A stretch of 64,000 bases of DNA from Holosporales bacterium (GCA_947449005.1 CANFPP010000003.1:1-64000); one strand, 5' to 3'; positions 34,647 to 44,615 are shown, numbered from the stretch's first letter. Notes: a model not told the origin generated them from the sequence alone. A program made the numbers and translations.

Positions 34647-35594
34647 TCACAAAATGCTTTTAATAAAATCTCTTAATGAGTTTGCAAGATAACCATCAAG
34701 CTTGGGAACATTGTCTATATGAGGAAGAGATTTAATTCGGCTAAGATTTAAGGCAAAAACAAAATGCCTTATCGTCTGTGCTAATTTAAAAGCTTCTAAA
34801 AGTTCAATTTCTGTTCCGTATTCTCTCCATTGATCGAGATAGGCATTTTGAGCACTTATATAACGAGGGTCATCATCTTGAAAATGATGGTTACGCTGAA
34901 CACTATTAAGCGCTGAAACCAATGAAAAGAATGGGTGAGAAATACTAGCATCGCCCCAATCACTAAGGATAAGAGAATCACCATCAATTAACATATTGTT
35001 ATCCTGAAAGTCTCCATGCTCTAGAGTTTCCGGGATGGCATATCCCGATAATTGCTTACACAATGCATGCATTTTGGGAGCAGACTGATAAAGGACTTCT
35101 ATCTCACCAGGTGTTAGACCATCACCTTTTAACATGTCCACTTTTTGGACTAAATCCTGATAAAGGAGTGGCAGTTTTTCGAGTCGCCAATCATTAATGC
35201 CTAATCTAAGCAGCTGATCAACATAATCAATACATTTAATTTGAACGCTGGCGCAGGTTTTCAAGGCATTAATTAAGAGATCTATCTTAAAGTTTTCTTT
35301 CAAAACACTTCGAAGAGGCTCACCAGCATCTTTCATTAAGAAACAAGATAACTGCTCATTTACGGCGATCACTTTTGTAATATTTTTGACTTCATGATCA
35401 GCTAAAAACTGCAACAGAAGGGGCTCTTTAGAAAAAGGGAGAGTCATAGATTTCAGGTAAACACGTCCTTTGGAAGTTTCGAAAGAAGTCACGCGAGACC
35501 ATAGCATCGTTCGAACAATATTAGGCTGACCTTGAATTTTATAGCCGTTCGAAGCTAGGTTGTCTTCTGCCCAACTCACTTCAATTTCTTTCAC
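34647..35594 (-). CDS. APH/choline-kinase-like phosphotransferase
   Basis: A 315-aa protein with the aminoglycoside-phosphotransferase fold. The catalytic loop LEHGDFQDNNMLIDGD (about residues 190-205) and the metal-binding LSDWGDAS follow in the correct order; the FL(M)KDAGEP segment lies N-terminal. Proteins like this phosphorylate small molecules, sugars or choline, or are of unknown role. Antibiotic resistance is not implied. It starts 11 nt after kdsB and probably shares its transcript. Confidence 0.8.
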   Translation of the reverse strand: MKEIEVSWAEDNLASNGYKIQGQPNIVRTMLWSRVTSFETSKGRVYLKSMTLPFSKEPLLLQFLADHEVKNITKVIAVNEQLSCFLMKDAGEPLRSVLKENFKIDLLINALKTCASVQIKCIDYVDQLLRLGINDWRLEKLPLLYQDLVQKVDMLKGDGLTPGEIEVLYQSAPKMHALCKQLSGYAIPETLEHGDFQDNNMLIDGDSLILSDWGDASISHPFFSLVSALNSVQRNHHFQDDDPRYISAQNAYLDQWREYGTEIELLEAFKLAQTIRHFVFALNLSRIKSLPHIDNVPKLDGYLANSLRDFIKSIL

Positions 35595-35605
35595 GAGTTT
35601 GCACT

Positions 35606-36346
35606 CTATCCCGCCATCATCGACCTAGCTTTATCTAGATCTTCTTGCGTATCAATACTGAGAGGAAACGCATCCACAATTGCGACATCCATGCGCATTC
35701 CAGATTCCATAGAACGCAATTGCTCTAAGCTCTCGCAATTTTCCAAATACGATATCGGAAGCGTAATAAACTTTTCTAAGGCAGCACGCCGATAAGCATA
35801 AATACCAATATGATGATAATAAACGGGCGCATTTGCAGGAATAGGGCAACGCGAAAAATATAAAGCACGCCCAGTCATAGTGATAGGATCAGGGGCACAC
35901 ATTGCAATTTTTACAACGTTGGGATTTTGAATTTCTGACGGATCTTTGATAATAGCTGCAACGGTTGCAATATCAACATCCGGATTATTAAGCGGAGCAA
36001 GAACACTCTTTAAAACCTCGGGATCAATCGCTGGTAAGTCGCCCTGTAAATTGATAATCACATTGTATTGTTTTTGATCTTCAACACCTTGAAGAGCAGC
36101 ATAAATACGGTCTGAACCTTTGGGAAGATCTGGGTCTGTTAGAACAGCAATCCCTCCCCGACCTCTAATTTCGCACGCAATTTCTTCGCTGCAGCACGCA
36201 ACAACAACAGGACCGATGTTTGCTTTTAACGCCTGCTGCCAAACGTGCACAATCATCGGCAATCCATTAATATCAGCCAGAGGCTTATTTGGGAGACGTA
36301 TTGCAGCAAGACGTGCTGGAATTACGATGATTGGGTTTAAGGTCAT
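35606..36346 (-). CDS. kdsB: 3-deoxy-manno-octulosonate cytidylyltransferase (CMP-Kdo synthetase)
   Basis: Activates Kdo for lipid A-core synthesis, so it implies a lipopolysaccharide-bearing outer membrane. The N-terminal nucleotide-binding motif IVIPARLAAIRLPNKPL and the NLQGDLP and HIGIYAYRRAALEKF segments are diagnostic. I take ATG 36346 (MTLNPIIVIPARL, 246 aa). An upstream in-frame GTG at 36358 would add four residues encoded by a half copy of the palindromic element. Confidence 0.95.
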   Translation of the reverse strand: MTLNPIIVIPARLAAIRLPNKPLADINGLPMIVHVWQQALKANIGPVVVACCSEEIACEIRGRGGIAVLTDPDLPKGSDRIYAALQGVEDQKQYNVIINLQGDLPAIDPEVLKSVLAPLNNPDVDIATVAAIIKDPSEIQNPNVVKIAMCAPDPITMTGRALYFSRCPIPANAPVYYHHIGIYAYRRAALEKFITLPISYLENCESLEQLRSMESGMRMDVAIVDAFPLSIDTQEDLDKARSMMAG

Positions 36347-36378
36347 GAATGAAAACACCTGTTTTTAAGTTGATCTTA
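36342..36378. repeat. Half copy of the dispersed palindromic element at the kdsB start
   Basis: GTCATGAATGAAAACACCTG followed by TTTTTAAGTTGATCTT is the counterpart of the reverse complement of the right arm at 51250-51412. It overlaps the kdsB start codon. Confidence 0.65.
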
Positions 36379-36384
36379 ATTCTT

Positions 36385-36420
36385 CTGGATGTCCACGCAC
36401 CTACGGTGCTCGCCATCCAG
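36385..36420. repeat. Palindrome upstream of kdsB
   Basis: CTGGATG...CATCCAG encloses CCACGCAC and GTGCTCG arms. The wording matches the inner part of the element at 2827-2966 (CTGGATGGCCAC ... CGCCAT). Confidence 0.6.
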
Positions 36421-36462
36421 TTAAATAATATCTGCATTATCTGCGATTTTAAATACTATAGT

Positions 36463-37890
36463 TTATAATACAAACTGACCAACATCAATCGACTCAGTGA
36501 CATTAATAGCCTTTAGAAAATCTGTATCATGAGAGATCACGATCAACGTTCCTGGATACTGCTGAAGCACTTGAATGACGTGCGTACGAGTTTCTAGATC
36601 TAGATTATTGGTCATCTCGTCAAGGATTAGAAGTTTTGGTGTTTTGGCAGCAATTTGTGCAAGGCAAAGTTTTGCTTTTTCACCGCCTGAAAGAACAGAT
36701 ACCTTCGCACTGATTTCTTCATTTTTGCGAAACAGGAAATCGTTTAAGTGGCAGCGTATCTCTGCATGCGTCCAATGAGGCGCTAACTCTTCAATTGTTT
36801 CATAAACTGTTTGATCTGGAGACAATGTTTTATAATGCTGATCAAGATAACCAATGTCTTCGGTTTTTGGGACATACCAAGTGCCTGATTTAAAGATATT
36901 AGGGTCATTTAAAATTGCCTTAATCAAGGTTGATTTACCGCTTCCATTATCCCCGGTGATGGCAATACGCTCTCCCGCTGAAATAGAGAAATTAAGGTTA
37001 TGCAAAAGAGGTTGGCCATTCTCAACAAATCCAATATTGCCGTCAGTAACGGACACCGAGGCGCAACACCCAAGATCCGCTGCCGATAATGAAAATTTAG
37101 GATTAAGACTTTCAGGAAGTTTTAGCTCTGATAACGTGTCAGCCAATCCCTCACGTTTGTCGCGAATAGCGCTTTTTTTTCGGCCCGTTGTTTCAATGGC
37201 ACGTCTCGCTTTTTCAGCTGAACCAACCGTAGGCCATCTTCGATTTTCAATAAATTTTTGCCCCTTTAAATCACTTTTCTTCGCTCTGTCTTGTTCCTTC
37301 ATCAAAACTTTGTGAGCCTCCTTTTTTTGAAACTTAAGGGATGAAATTTCGTCTTCGATAGATGCCCTTTTGATGTGAGCTTCACGGATGTAATCATCAT
37401 AATTTCCCTGAAAAACATGAACCTTCTCGTTATCGATATGCCACAGTATATCAATATTATTTCTGAGTAGCTCCACATCATGAGTGACGACAACAAGAGT
37501 CCCTGGAAACGAGTGCAGCATCCGCATTAATGCTCTTCTATTACGTTGATCAAGATGATTTGTCGGCTCGTCTAGCAAAAGGACATCGGGTTTCAGAGCT
37601 AAAGCTTGCGTCAATGCTTTATTTAAGCGCTCACTTCCGCTTAAAGGTTCAAGGATGTCAACAATCTGAGGGACATAACCAAAAACAATATCATTAGGAA
37701 TAACTAGTTGTCCTTCATGAAGTATAGTTTCTCCACGTAGCACTTTAAGCAACGTTGATTTGCCACTCCCGTTACGTCCAATGATTGCAATACGGTTGCC
37801 ATCATGAACATGAGTGCTGAAATTTTCAAAACAAACTTTTTGGGGAAAAGACAAACAAATGTCTTTAAATTGAATCGGTTTATGGGCCAT
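36463..37890 (-). CDS. ABC-F family ATPase
   Basis: A soluble protein with two ABC domains and no membrane segments; relatives act on the ribosome. With the start at ATG 37890 (MAHKPIQF) it has 475 aa. Walker A motifs are GRNGSGKSTLL and GDNGSGKSTLI. Walker B segments read LLLDEPTNHLDQ and LILDEMTNNLDLE. The first signature is degenerate (LSGSERLNKAL), the second normal (LSGGEKAKL). It is shorter than EttA/Uup (about 550 aa). It resembles small ABC-F proteins, some of which protect ribosomes from antibiotics; that cannot be decided here. Confidence 0.88.
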   Translation of the reverse strand: MAHKPIQFKDICLSFPQKVCFENFSTHVHDGNRIAIIGRNGSGKSTLLKVLRGETILHEGQLVIPNDIVFGYVPQIVDILEPLSGSERLNKALTQALALKPDVLLLDEPTNHLDQRNRRALMRMLHSFPGTLVVVTHDVELLRNNIDILWHIDNEKVHVFQGNYDDYIREAHIKRASIEDEISSLKFQKKEAHKVLMKEQDRAKKSDLKGQKFIENRRWPTVGSAEKARRAIETTGRKKSAIRDKREGLADTLSELKLPESLNPKFSLSAADLGCCASVSVTDGNIGFVENGQPLLHNLNFSISAGERIAITGDNGSGKSTLIKAILNDPNIFKSGTWYVPKTEDIGYLDQHYKTLSPDQTVYETIEELAPHWTHAEIRCHLNDFLFRKNEEISAKVSVLSGGEKAKLCLAQIAAKTPKLLILDEMTNNLDLETRTHVIQVLQQYPGTLIVISHDTDFLKAINVTESIDVGQFVL

Positions 37891-38147
37891 GTTTTCTCTC
37901 AACTATATAAGCGGCTAAACTTTAAAGTTTTTCAAAAATCCAGGGTTAGATTTTTAAATTTAAGCCCCTTTTTATGTGGGCTTATTGAGAGATACGATCC
38001 ATTGAAAACACTCCATTTTCTTTATTGTACAAAAGGTAGATTAAGGCAATTTTTATGTCAAGGAGAATTCAAGACATTGATATCATTTTTCTTCACAAAA
38101 CACACTAAATTCTGCACAATACAATCATTAGAATTAGGAAAGTAATC

Positions 38148-38291
38148 ATGGAAATACTCACAACAAAAGAAGAGGACTATAGCGTCCTAGTTGAAACGCT
38201 TTATCTTATATCCATTCCAGGTGTCAAAGATTCAATACTACAAGAAAAAAATTTTCCTTTAGAGGTCTTCAGTAAAGATTTGGATTGGTAA
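38148..38291 (+). CDS. Short Phd/YefM-like antitoxin C-terminal remnant (47 aa)
   Basis: The frame reads MEILTTKEEDYSVLVETLYL and ends SKDLDW. The YxxLxETLYLxSxPG pattern is the C-terminal dimer-linker part of Phd/YefM antitoxins; the DNA-binding N-terminal half is missing. A good ribosome-binding site (TTAGGAAAG, 6-nt spacing) precedes the ATG, so it may still be translated. No RelE/YoeB or Doc toxin follows before the cytochrome gene. Confidence 0.5.
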   Translation: MEILTTKEEDYSVLVETLYLISIPGVKDSILQEKNFPLEVFSKDLDW

Positions 38292-38379
38292 GGCAACCTC
38301 TCAGCTAATTTTTAAGTTCTATAAACGATACTCTGCTGCTATCTTAAAACTAGGTTATGATTTCATCTAATAAAGATTA

Positions 38380-38916
38380 ATGGATAGTTTTGAGTTTAAT
38401 AAGATTTTCGCCAGCATTCTCATTGCACTTTTAATAGCAATGGGAGCCAGCTTGATTAGTGATTTTCTGGTAAAATCTGATAAACTAGATAAAAATGTGT
38501 TGGTGATTCAAATGAATGAGTCCACTGGCACACCTACAGCTTCTGCTCCTTCTTTAGAGCCAGTAACCCCCCTTCTCGCAAAAGCAAATGTTGACAATGG
38601 AGAAGCCATTGCAAAAAAATGCTACCAATGCCACACAACAGGTAAAGGTGAACCGCATAAAGTTGGGCCTAATCTTTGGAACATAGTCCTTAATAAACTT
38701 GCGCATGCGGCTGATTATGCTTACTCAAGCACGCTCAAAGAAAAACATGATAAAGAAACTTGGACTTACGAGAAATTAAATCATTTCCTTTATAAACCCA
38801 GGGAATTTGCGCCAGGAACAAAAATGTCTTTCGCAGGATTAAGTAGTGTTAGTGAGAGAGCAGATTTAATTGCTTACTTGAGAAAACAGAATGACAACCC
38901 TCCTCCACTCCCTTGA
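38380..38916 (+). CDS. Membrane-anchored c-type cytochrome
   Basis: A 178-aa protein with an N-terminal membrane anchor (about residues 9-29), a Pro/Ser/Thr linker and a class I cytochrome c domain. Haem is attached at CYQCH (81-85); the distal ligand is Met149 in GTKMSF. The layout matches CycM-type cytochromes that feed a terminal oxidase in alphaproteobacteria, indicating aerobic respiration. It lies 42 nt before yejA. Confidence 0.9.
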   Translation: MDSFEFNKIFASILIALLIAMGASLISDFLVKSDKLDKNVLVIQMNESTGTPTASAPSLEPVTPLLAKANVDNGEAIAKKCYQCHTTGKGEPHKVGPNLWNIVLNKLAHAADYAYSSTLKEKHDKETWTYEKLNHFLYKPREFAPGTKMSFAGLSSVSERADLIAYLRKQNDNPPPLP

Positions 38917-38958
38917 TGTTCTCCTGAAAACTGTCTACCTTTATAAAGTCTTCTTAAA

Positions 38959-40896
38959 ATGAAAGGTATTATTTTGAACAATAGAACACTTGCAGTAATC
39001 GCTTCTCTCTTCAGTTTTGCATTGCCACTCAATGCAGAAATCATGCATGGCGTTTCTATTTTTGGAGACCTAAAATACCCGGCGAATTTTGAACATTTTG
39101 ATTATGTTAATCCTGATGCTCCGCAAGGTGGTGAGCTTCAATTATCAAATATGGGGAACTTTGATAACTTAAATCCCTATATCGTAAAAGGCTCTGCAGA
39201 ACCCTACTTTGGCATGTTCTGCATTGCCTCCTTATTTACAAGTTCTGCCGATGAGCCATCTAGTTCTTATGGTTATGTTGCAAAAGGCATTGAAGTCGCG
39301 CCTGATTCTTCATGGGTTACCTTTCACTTAAATCCCGAAGCAAAATTTAATAACGGCCAGAAAATTACGGCAGATGATGTTATTTTTAGTTTTAATATTT
39401 TAAAAACAAAAGGCGTCCCTCACTTCAGAACATACTACGAAAATGTCACAAAAGTTGAACGTATTTCTGATCATGAAGTTAAATTCTCTTTAGGAAAGCC
39501 AACAAGCAGAGAGATTCCTGTAATTCTTGGCCAGCTTCCGATTTTTTCGAAAACCTATTACGAAACGCATAAATTTGAAGAGACAAGTTTAGAGCCATGT
39601 CCCTGCAGTGGCCCTTATGAAGTTGACACAATTGACTCTGGTCGCACCATTGTTTATAGAAAAGTAAAAAACTGGTGGGGCGCAAAACTTCCCGCAAAAA
39701 AAGGTCTGTATAATTTTGAAAAGATTAAAATAGATTATTACCGTGATACCAATGCGATGTTTGAGGCATTTAAAGCAGGAAAAACAGACCTTCGAATGGA
39801 AAATAGCTCCAAACTATGGTCAACTTCTTATAATTTTCCTGCAGTCAAACAAGGTTTTGTTCAAAAAGTTATGGCTTCTTACGAAATACCCAGAACTTAT
39901 GGTCTATTTTTTAATACACGAAAGAAAATTTTTTCTAATCGATTGGTACGTGAAGCATTAACAAATGCTTTTGATTTCAACTGGGCAAATAAAAACTTAT
40001 TTTATGGAAGATATGAACGCAGCAAAAGTTATTTCGCACCTTCATCTCTCGAAGCAAAAGGAATACCAGAGAGAGACGAATTACAAATCCTTGACCCATT
40101 AAAAAAACAATTGCCACCTGAAATTTTTACAACAGCATTTGATTTACCTAACTATAAGGACGAGAATGATGTTCGAAAATCTGTTCAAAAATCATTAGAG
40201 CTTTTAGAAAAAGCAGGTTGGGTAATTAAAGATCAAATTCTAATTTCAAAAGAAGATGGTTCACCATTTGTTTTTGAGTTCTTAAACCATGATCCAGCAG
40301 TAGAAAGGGTAGCTTTGCAATTTGCAAATTCTCTAAAAAATCTTGGTATTAAAATGAATATTCGCTCAGTCGATAATACTTCCTACGAGCAAAGAGTTAA
40401 CAATAAAGAATACGATATGGTTCTGAGTGTTTTAGGACAAAGCCTAATTCCAGGCAACGAACAACGTAGTTTTTGGGGGTCAAAAACTGCTGATACTCCG
40501 GGCAGCTATAATTTTGCAGGAATAAAAGATCCTGTTATTGATCAATTAATTGAATTGGTTATTAACTCCGCAAGCTATGCTGAATTGCAAACACGTGTTC
40601 GTACACTAGATCGAGTTTTGTTATGGGGATATTACATGATTCCAACTTGGCATTCAAAAGGCACGCCGATTGCCTATTGGGATCGATTTGGCAAACCAGC
40701 AGTTGAACCAAAATTTGCATCAATGCCATTTACCACATGGTGGATTGATAAAGACCGGACAGCAAAACTTCCAGATCATTTAAAGCGTGGAAATACTGTT
40801 CCAGTGCAAAATAAAATGACAGAGAACAAAACAAGTGAAAATTTCTTTCAACGTCTATATAATCATATAATTAATCTTTTTAAGAAAACAAAATAA
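38959..40896 (+). CDS. yejA: Peptide ABC transporter substrate-binding protein YejA
   Basis: A 645-aa SBP family 5 protein with a signal peptide (about residues 1-27, ending ALPLNA). Landmarks: HGVSIFGDLKYPANFEHFDYVNPDAPQGG near the mature N-terminus, GQKITADDVIFSFNIL, and the C-terminal part typical of YejA. It binds oligopeptides (in E. coli also microcin C) in the periplasm. It shares one nucleotide with yejB (TAATG). Confidence 0.93.
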   Translation: MKGIILNNRTLAVIASLFSFALPLNAEIMHGVSIFGDLKYPANFEHFDYVNPDAPQGGELQLSNMGNFDNLNPYIVKGSAEPYFGMFCIASLFTSSADEPSSSYGYVAKGIEVAPDSSWVTFHLNPEAKFNNGQKITADDVIFSFNILKTKGVPHFRTYYENVTKVERISDHEVKFSLGKPTSREIPVILGQLPIFSKTYYETHKFEETSLEPCPCSGPYEVDTIDSGRTIVYRKVKNWWGAKLPAKKGLYNFEKIKIDYYRDTNAMFEAFKAGKTDLRMENSSKLWSTSYNFPAVKQGFVQKVMASYEIPRTYGLFFNTRKKIFSNRLVREALTNAFDFNWANKNLFYGRYERSKSYFAPSSLEAKGIPERDELQILDPLKKQLPPEIFTTAFDLPNYKDENDVRKSVQKSLELLEKAGWVIKDQILISKEDGSPFVFEFLNHDPAVERVALQFANSLKNLGIKMNIRSVDNTSYEQRVNNKEYDMVLSVLGQSLIPGNEQRSFWGSKTADTPGSYNFAGIKDPVIDQLIELVINSASYAELQTRVRTLDRVLLWGYYMIPTWHSKGTPIAYWDRFGKPAVEPKFASMPFTTWWIDKDRTAKLPDHLKRGNTVPVQNKMTENKTSENFFQRLYNHIINLFKKTK

Positions 40897-41990
40897 TGCC
40901 TGGCTATATTCTCAAGCGTTTACTTTTGATGATCCCAACTCTTTTTGGGATTATGTTGGTAAATTTTATTATCATCCAAGCTGCTCCAGGTGGCCCCATC
41001 CAGCAAATTCTTGTGAAGCTAAGAGGAGAATCAGGAGACGCAGAAAATCGTCTTGGCGGAGCATCTCAAGACATGGCCAATTTTGGTACAGATATATCGC
41101 ATGATAATCAGTATCGCGGAATGCAAGGCATTGACCCTGCCTTCATCAAAGAACTGGAACAGCAATTTGGTTTTGATAAACCAGCGCATATTCGATTCAT
41201 TCAAATGATTGGGAATTATTTAACTTTTGATTTTGGTAAGAGCTATTTCAGGGACCAGAGTGTCGCGTCTTTAGTTGCATCAAAACTACCCGTCTCGATT
41301 TCGCTTGGTTTGTGGACAACACTGCTAGTGTATTTAATCTCAATTCCAATGGGCATAACCAAGGCCGTACATAATGGTTCCAGTTTCGATATTTGGACAA
41401 GTGGCGTGATTATTGTTGGATATGCTGTCCCTAGTTTTCTTTTTGCACTTTTCTTAATTGTGCTTTTTTCTGGTGGCAGCTTTTGGAGTGTGTTTCCCTT
41501 GCGTGGATTAACTTCAGAAAACTGGCCATTCTTAAATTGGTATCAAAAAATCATCGATTATTTATGGCACTTAGTTCTTCCCATTTTTTCCATGATGATT
41601 GGCGGTTTTGCAAAACTAACTCTGCTTACCAAGAACTCTTTTTTAGAAGAAATTAACAAGCAATATGTAACAACAGCGCGCGCTAAGGGATTGAGTGAGA
41701 AACGAGTTCTGTATAATCATATTTTCAGAAATGCAATGTTGATTGTTATTGCCGGATTTCCAAGCGCTTTTATTATGATTTTATTCACTTCATCCCTATT
41801 GATTGAAGTTCTCTTCTCACTCGATGGCTTAGGGCTTCTAGGATTTGAAGCAGCAATGAGCCGTGATTATCCTGTTATGTTTGGAACGCTTTATATGTTC
41901 ACGTTACTTGGGATGTTTTTGCACCTTATTGGTGATTTAACCTATATGCTGGTGGATCGCCGCATTGATCTCAGCGAAAGTAAGAGTTAA
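40896..41990 (+). CDS. yejB: Peptide ABC transporter permease YejB
   Basis: A 364-aa BPD-type permease with six predicted membrane segments. The characteristic N-terminus (YILKRLLLMIPTLFGIMLVNF) and the cytoplasmic EAA-like loop (TTARAKGLSEKRVLYNHIFRNAML) are present. The long periplasmic insert after the first segment is usual for YejB. Start overlaps the yejA stop by one base. Confidence 0.95.
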   Translation: MPGYILKRLLLMIPTLFGIMLVNFIIIQAAPGGPIQQILVKLRGESGDAENRLGGASQDMANFGTDISHDNQYRGMQGIDPAFIKELEQQFGFDKPAHIRFIQMIGNYLTFDFGKSYFRDQSVASLVASKLPVSISLGLWTTLLVYLISIPMGITKAVHNGSSFDIWTSGVIIVGYAVPSFLFALFLIVLFSGGSFWSVFPLRGLTSENWPFLNWYQKIIDYLWHLVLPIFSMMIGGFAKLTLLTKNSFLEEINKQYVTTARAKGLSEKRVLYNHIFRNAMLIVIAGFPSAFIMILFTSSLLIEVLFSLDGLGLLGFEAAMSRDYPVMFGTLYMFTLLGMFLHLIGDLTYMLVDRRIDLSESKS

Positions 41991-41993
41991 ATT

Positions 41994-43016
41994 ATGGTCC
42001 TATCTCCTGTTACAAAACGACGAATTTCTCAATTTAAATCGAACAAACGTGGCTATTGGTCGCTTTGGATTTTTATCGGATTATTTGTTGTCACCCTTTT
42101 AGCTGAACTTATTGCGAACGAGAAACCAATCATCGTTCGTTTTAAAGGTGAAACGTACCTCCCGATTTTCCATTCATATCCAGAGACAACCTTTGGCGGA
42201 CAATTTGAAACCGCTGCGAATTACCGTGATCCCGTCGTTCAATCTTTAATTAAAAAAGATGGGTGGATGGTTTGGCCATTAATCCCTTACAGTATAAATA
42301 CAGTTAATTATGATTTGCCAGTTCCAGCCCCCGCCCCACCCTCTGCCACGAATTGGCTCGGGACGGATGATCAAGGACGTGATGTTACGGCACGCCTAAT
42401 ATATGGGTTTCGCGTTTCAATTCTTTTTGGCTTAGCTTTGACTCTTTTTTCTTCAGTTTTTGGCGTATTAGCGGGAGCAATCCAAGGTTATTTTGGTGGG
42501 CGTATCGACATCATTTTCCAGCGTTTCATTGAAATTTGGTCAGGATTGCCCATACTCTATTTACTGATTATTCTCTCAAGCATGATTGAGCCAAATTTTT
42601 GGTGGCTTTTGAGTATTATGTTATTGTTTAGCTGGATGATATTAGTCCCTGTTGTTCGAGCAGAATTTTTTAGAGCAAGGTCATTAGATTTTGTCAGAGC
42701 CGCAGAATCTTTAGGCGTTCCAACTTTCCGCATTATTTTACGCCACATTCTTCCCAATGCCATGATAGCGACAATCACCTATATCCCCTTTATTTTAAAT
42801 GGCTCAATTACCACTTTAACATCTCTTGATTTTCTTGGGTTTGGTCTCCCGCCTGGGTCAGCATCACTTGGAGAATTGTTAACTCAAGGAAAAAACAACA
42901 TTCAGGCTCCTTGGTTAGGTCTAACCGGATTCTTCTCAATTGCTTTTGTATTAAGCTTATTAATTTTTATTGGCGAGGCATTTCGCGATGCTTTTGATCC
43001 ACGCACGGTTAAATAA
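41994..43016 (+). CDS. yejE: Peptide ABC transporter permease YejE
   Basis: A 340-aa permease. The conserved NWLGTDDQGRDVTARLIYGFRVSI segment opens the core; the EAA loop reads FVRAAESLGVPTFRIILRHILPNA. Six membrane segments are expected. It is separated by 3 nt from yejB and abuts yejF. Confidence 0.95.
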   Translation: MVLSPVTKRRISQFKSNKRGYWSLWIFIGLFVVTLLAELIANEKPIIVRFKGETYLPIFHSYPETTFGGQFETAANYRDPVVQSLIKKDGWMVWPLIPYSINTVNYDLPVPAPAPPSATNWLGTDDQGRDVTARLIYGFRVSILFGLALTLFSSVFGVLAGAIQGYFGGRIDIIFQRFIEIWSGLPILYLLIILSSMIEPNFWWLLSIMLLFSWMILVPVVRAEFFRARSLDFVRAAESLGVPTFRIILRHILPNAMIATITYIPFILNGSITTLTSLDFLGFGLPPGSASLGELLTQGKNNIQAPWLGLTGFFSIAFVLSLLIFIGEAFRDAFDPRTVK

Positions 43017-44615
43017 ATGGCCCTATTAGAAATCAAAAATCTTTCAACTAATTTTAGCCGATCCCCGCAAGAAGTTACAAATGCTGTTAAGGGAGTCTCT
43101 TTCGAATTAGAGCACGGAAAGACATTAGCTTTAGTTGGAGAAAGTGGTTCAGGAAAATCTGTAACGGCTTTATCGATTTTAGGGTTGCTTCCTTACCCAT
43201 TGGCCTCTCATCCAACAGGCTCAATTATTTTTCAAGGGCGAGAACTTTTAAATCAGAATGAAAATCTATTGCGTTCCATTCGCGGATCGAAGATTGGCAT
43301 GATTTTTCAAGAGCCAATGACGGCTCTGAATCCCCTACACACAATAGGAAAACAAATTTCCGAACCATTATTTATTCACAAAGGATTAACGCGCTCACAG
43401 GCACGGGCTCGTGTTATTGAACTTTTAAATCTCGTTGGATTTCCTGATGGTGTAGAGAGATTGAATGCGTTCCCACATCAACTCTCCGGGGGGCAACGTC
43501 AGCGCGTTATGATTGCAATGGCTTTAGCATGTGAACCTGATTTGCTCATCGCCGATGAACCAACAACCGCACTAGACGTCACCATACAAGCAAGCATTCT
43601 TGATCTTATCCAAGATCTGCAAAGTCGCTTTAAAATGGCTCTTCTTTTGATAAGCCATAACCTTTCCATTGTTTCAAAAATGGCAGAGAATATTGCGGTC
43701 ATGAATCATGGAAAAATTGTCGAACAAGGTGAAACTCAAAAAGTTTTAAAAAATCCTACGCATCCGTATACTCGTCATTTAATTGATTCTGAACCCTCTG
43801 GTCATCCCGCCCCCCTTAAAGAAAAAGCACCTGTTATTTTAATTGCAAAAGATATGTACGTTAAGTTTGAAAAAAAGAAACGCTGGTTAGCAAAAGAAAA
43901 GCCGCAACCTCTGATAGCCGTGAATAATATTTCTTTATCTTTGCGTGTGGGGGAAACACTTGGCATTGTTGGAGAAAGTGGTTCTGGAAAAAGTACTCTT
44001 GCGTACGCCTTATTAAAACTACAACAAAGCACTGGTGATATTATTTTTGAAGGTGTTAATTTGCAACCCCTTTCCCGAAAAGAAATGCGCCCGCTTAGAT
44101 CAAGTATGCAAATTGTTTTTCAAGATCCCTTTAGTTCTTTAAATCCCCGCTTATCCATTAGCCAGATTATTGAAGAAGGGCTGGCTATTCATTTTCCAGG
44201 CTTAAGCAAAGCCGATAAAGAAGATAAAATCGTTTCTATTTTAAAAGAGGTCGATTTAGATCCAGAAATAAGAAACCGTTATCCTCATGAACTTTCAGGA
44301 GGGCAGCGCCAGAGAATTGCCATTGCCCGTTCTATTATTCTTCAATCAAAACTTCTTATTTTAGATGAGCCAACTTCTGCTCTTGATCGTTCTATTCAAG
44401 CAGAAGTTATTACGCTTTTGCGTGATCTGCAAAGTAAGCACCAACTCAGCTATTTATTTATCAGCCATGACCTAAAGGTCGTACGTGCTATGAGTCATCG
44501 AATTATGGTGATGAAAGATGGTGCGGTCGTTGAAGAAGGACAAACTGATGAAGTATTTAACAACCCCAAAGAAAAATATACGCAAGACCTTCTAAAGGCT
44601 GCGTTCGAGTATTAG
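43017..44615 (+). CDS. yejF: Peptide ABC transporter ATP-binding protein YejF (two ABC domains)
   Basis: A 532-aa fused ATPase that powers the Yej importer. Each half has a Walker A GESGSGKS (about residues 41 and 320), a signature LSGGQRQR, and a Walker B (LLIADEPTTALD, LLILDEPTSALD). The first half resembles DppD, the second DppF. The complete operon suggests that scavenged peptides are a nutrient source. Confidence 0.96.
   Translation: MALLEIKNLSTNFSRSPQEVTNAVKGVSFELEHGKTLALVGESGSGKSVTALSILGLLPYPLASHPTGSIIFQGRELLNQNENLLRSIRGSKIGMIFQEPMTALNPLHTIGKQISEPLFIHKGLTRSQARARVIELLNLVGFPDGVERLNAFPHQLSGGQRQRVMIAMALACEPDLLIADEPTTALDVTIQASILDLIQDLQSRFKMALLLISHNLSIVSKMAENIAVMNHGKIVEQGETQKVLKNPTHPYTRHLIDSEPSGHPAPLKEKAPVILIAKDMYVKFEKKKRWLAKEKPQPLIAVNNISLSLRVGETLGIVGESGSGKSTLAYALLKLQQSTGDIIFEGVNLQPLSRKEMRPLRSSMQIVFQDPFSSLNPRLSISQIIEEGLAIHFPGLSKADKEDKIVSILKEVDLDPEIRNRYPHELSGGQRQRIAIARSIILQSKLLILDEPTSALDRSIQAEVITLLRDLQSKHQLSYLFISHDLKVVRAMSHRIMVMKDGAVVEEGQTDEVFNNPKEKYTQDLLKAAFEY

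Noticed and set aside
34647-35594. Antibiotic (aminoglycoside) resistance gene
   Set aside because: Only the general APH fold motifs are visible; most such proteins are not resistance enzymes, and the gene is in a kdsB operon.
37804-38145. 113-codon frame on the plus strand
   Set aside because: Its first part is antisense to the ABC-F gene and the rest has no family features or ribosome-binding site.
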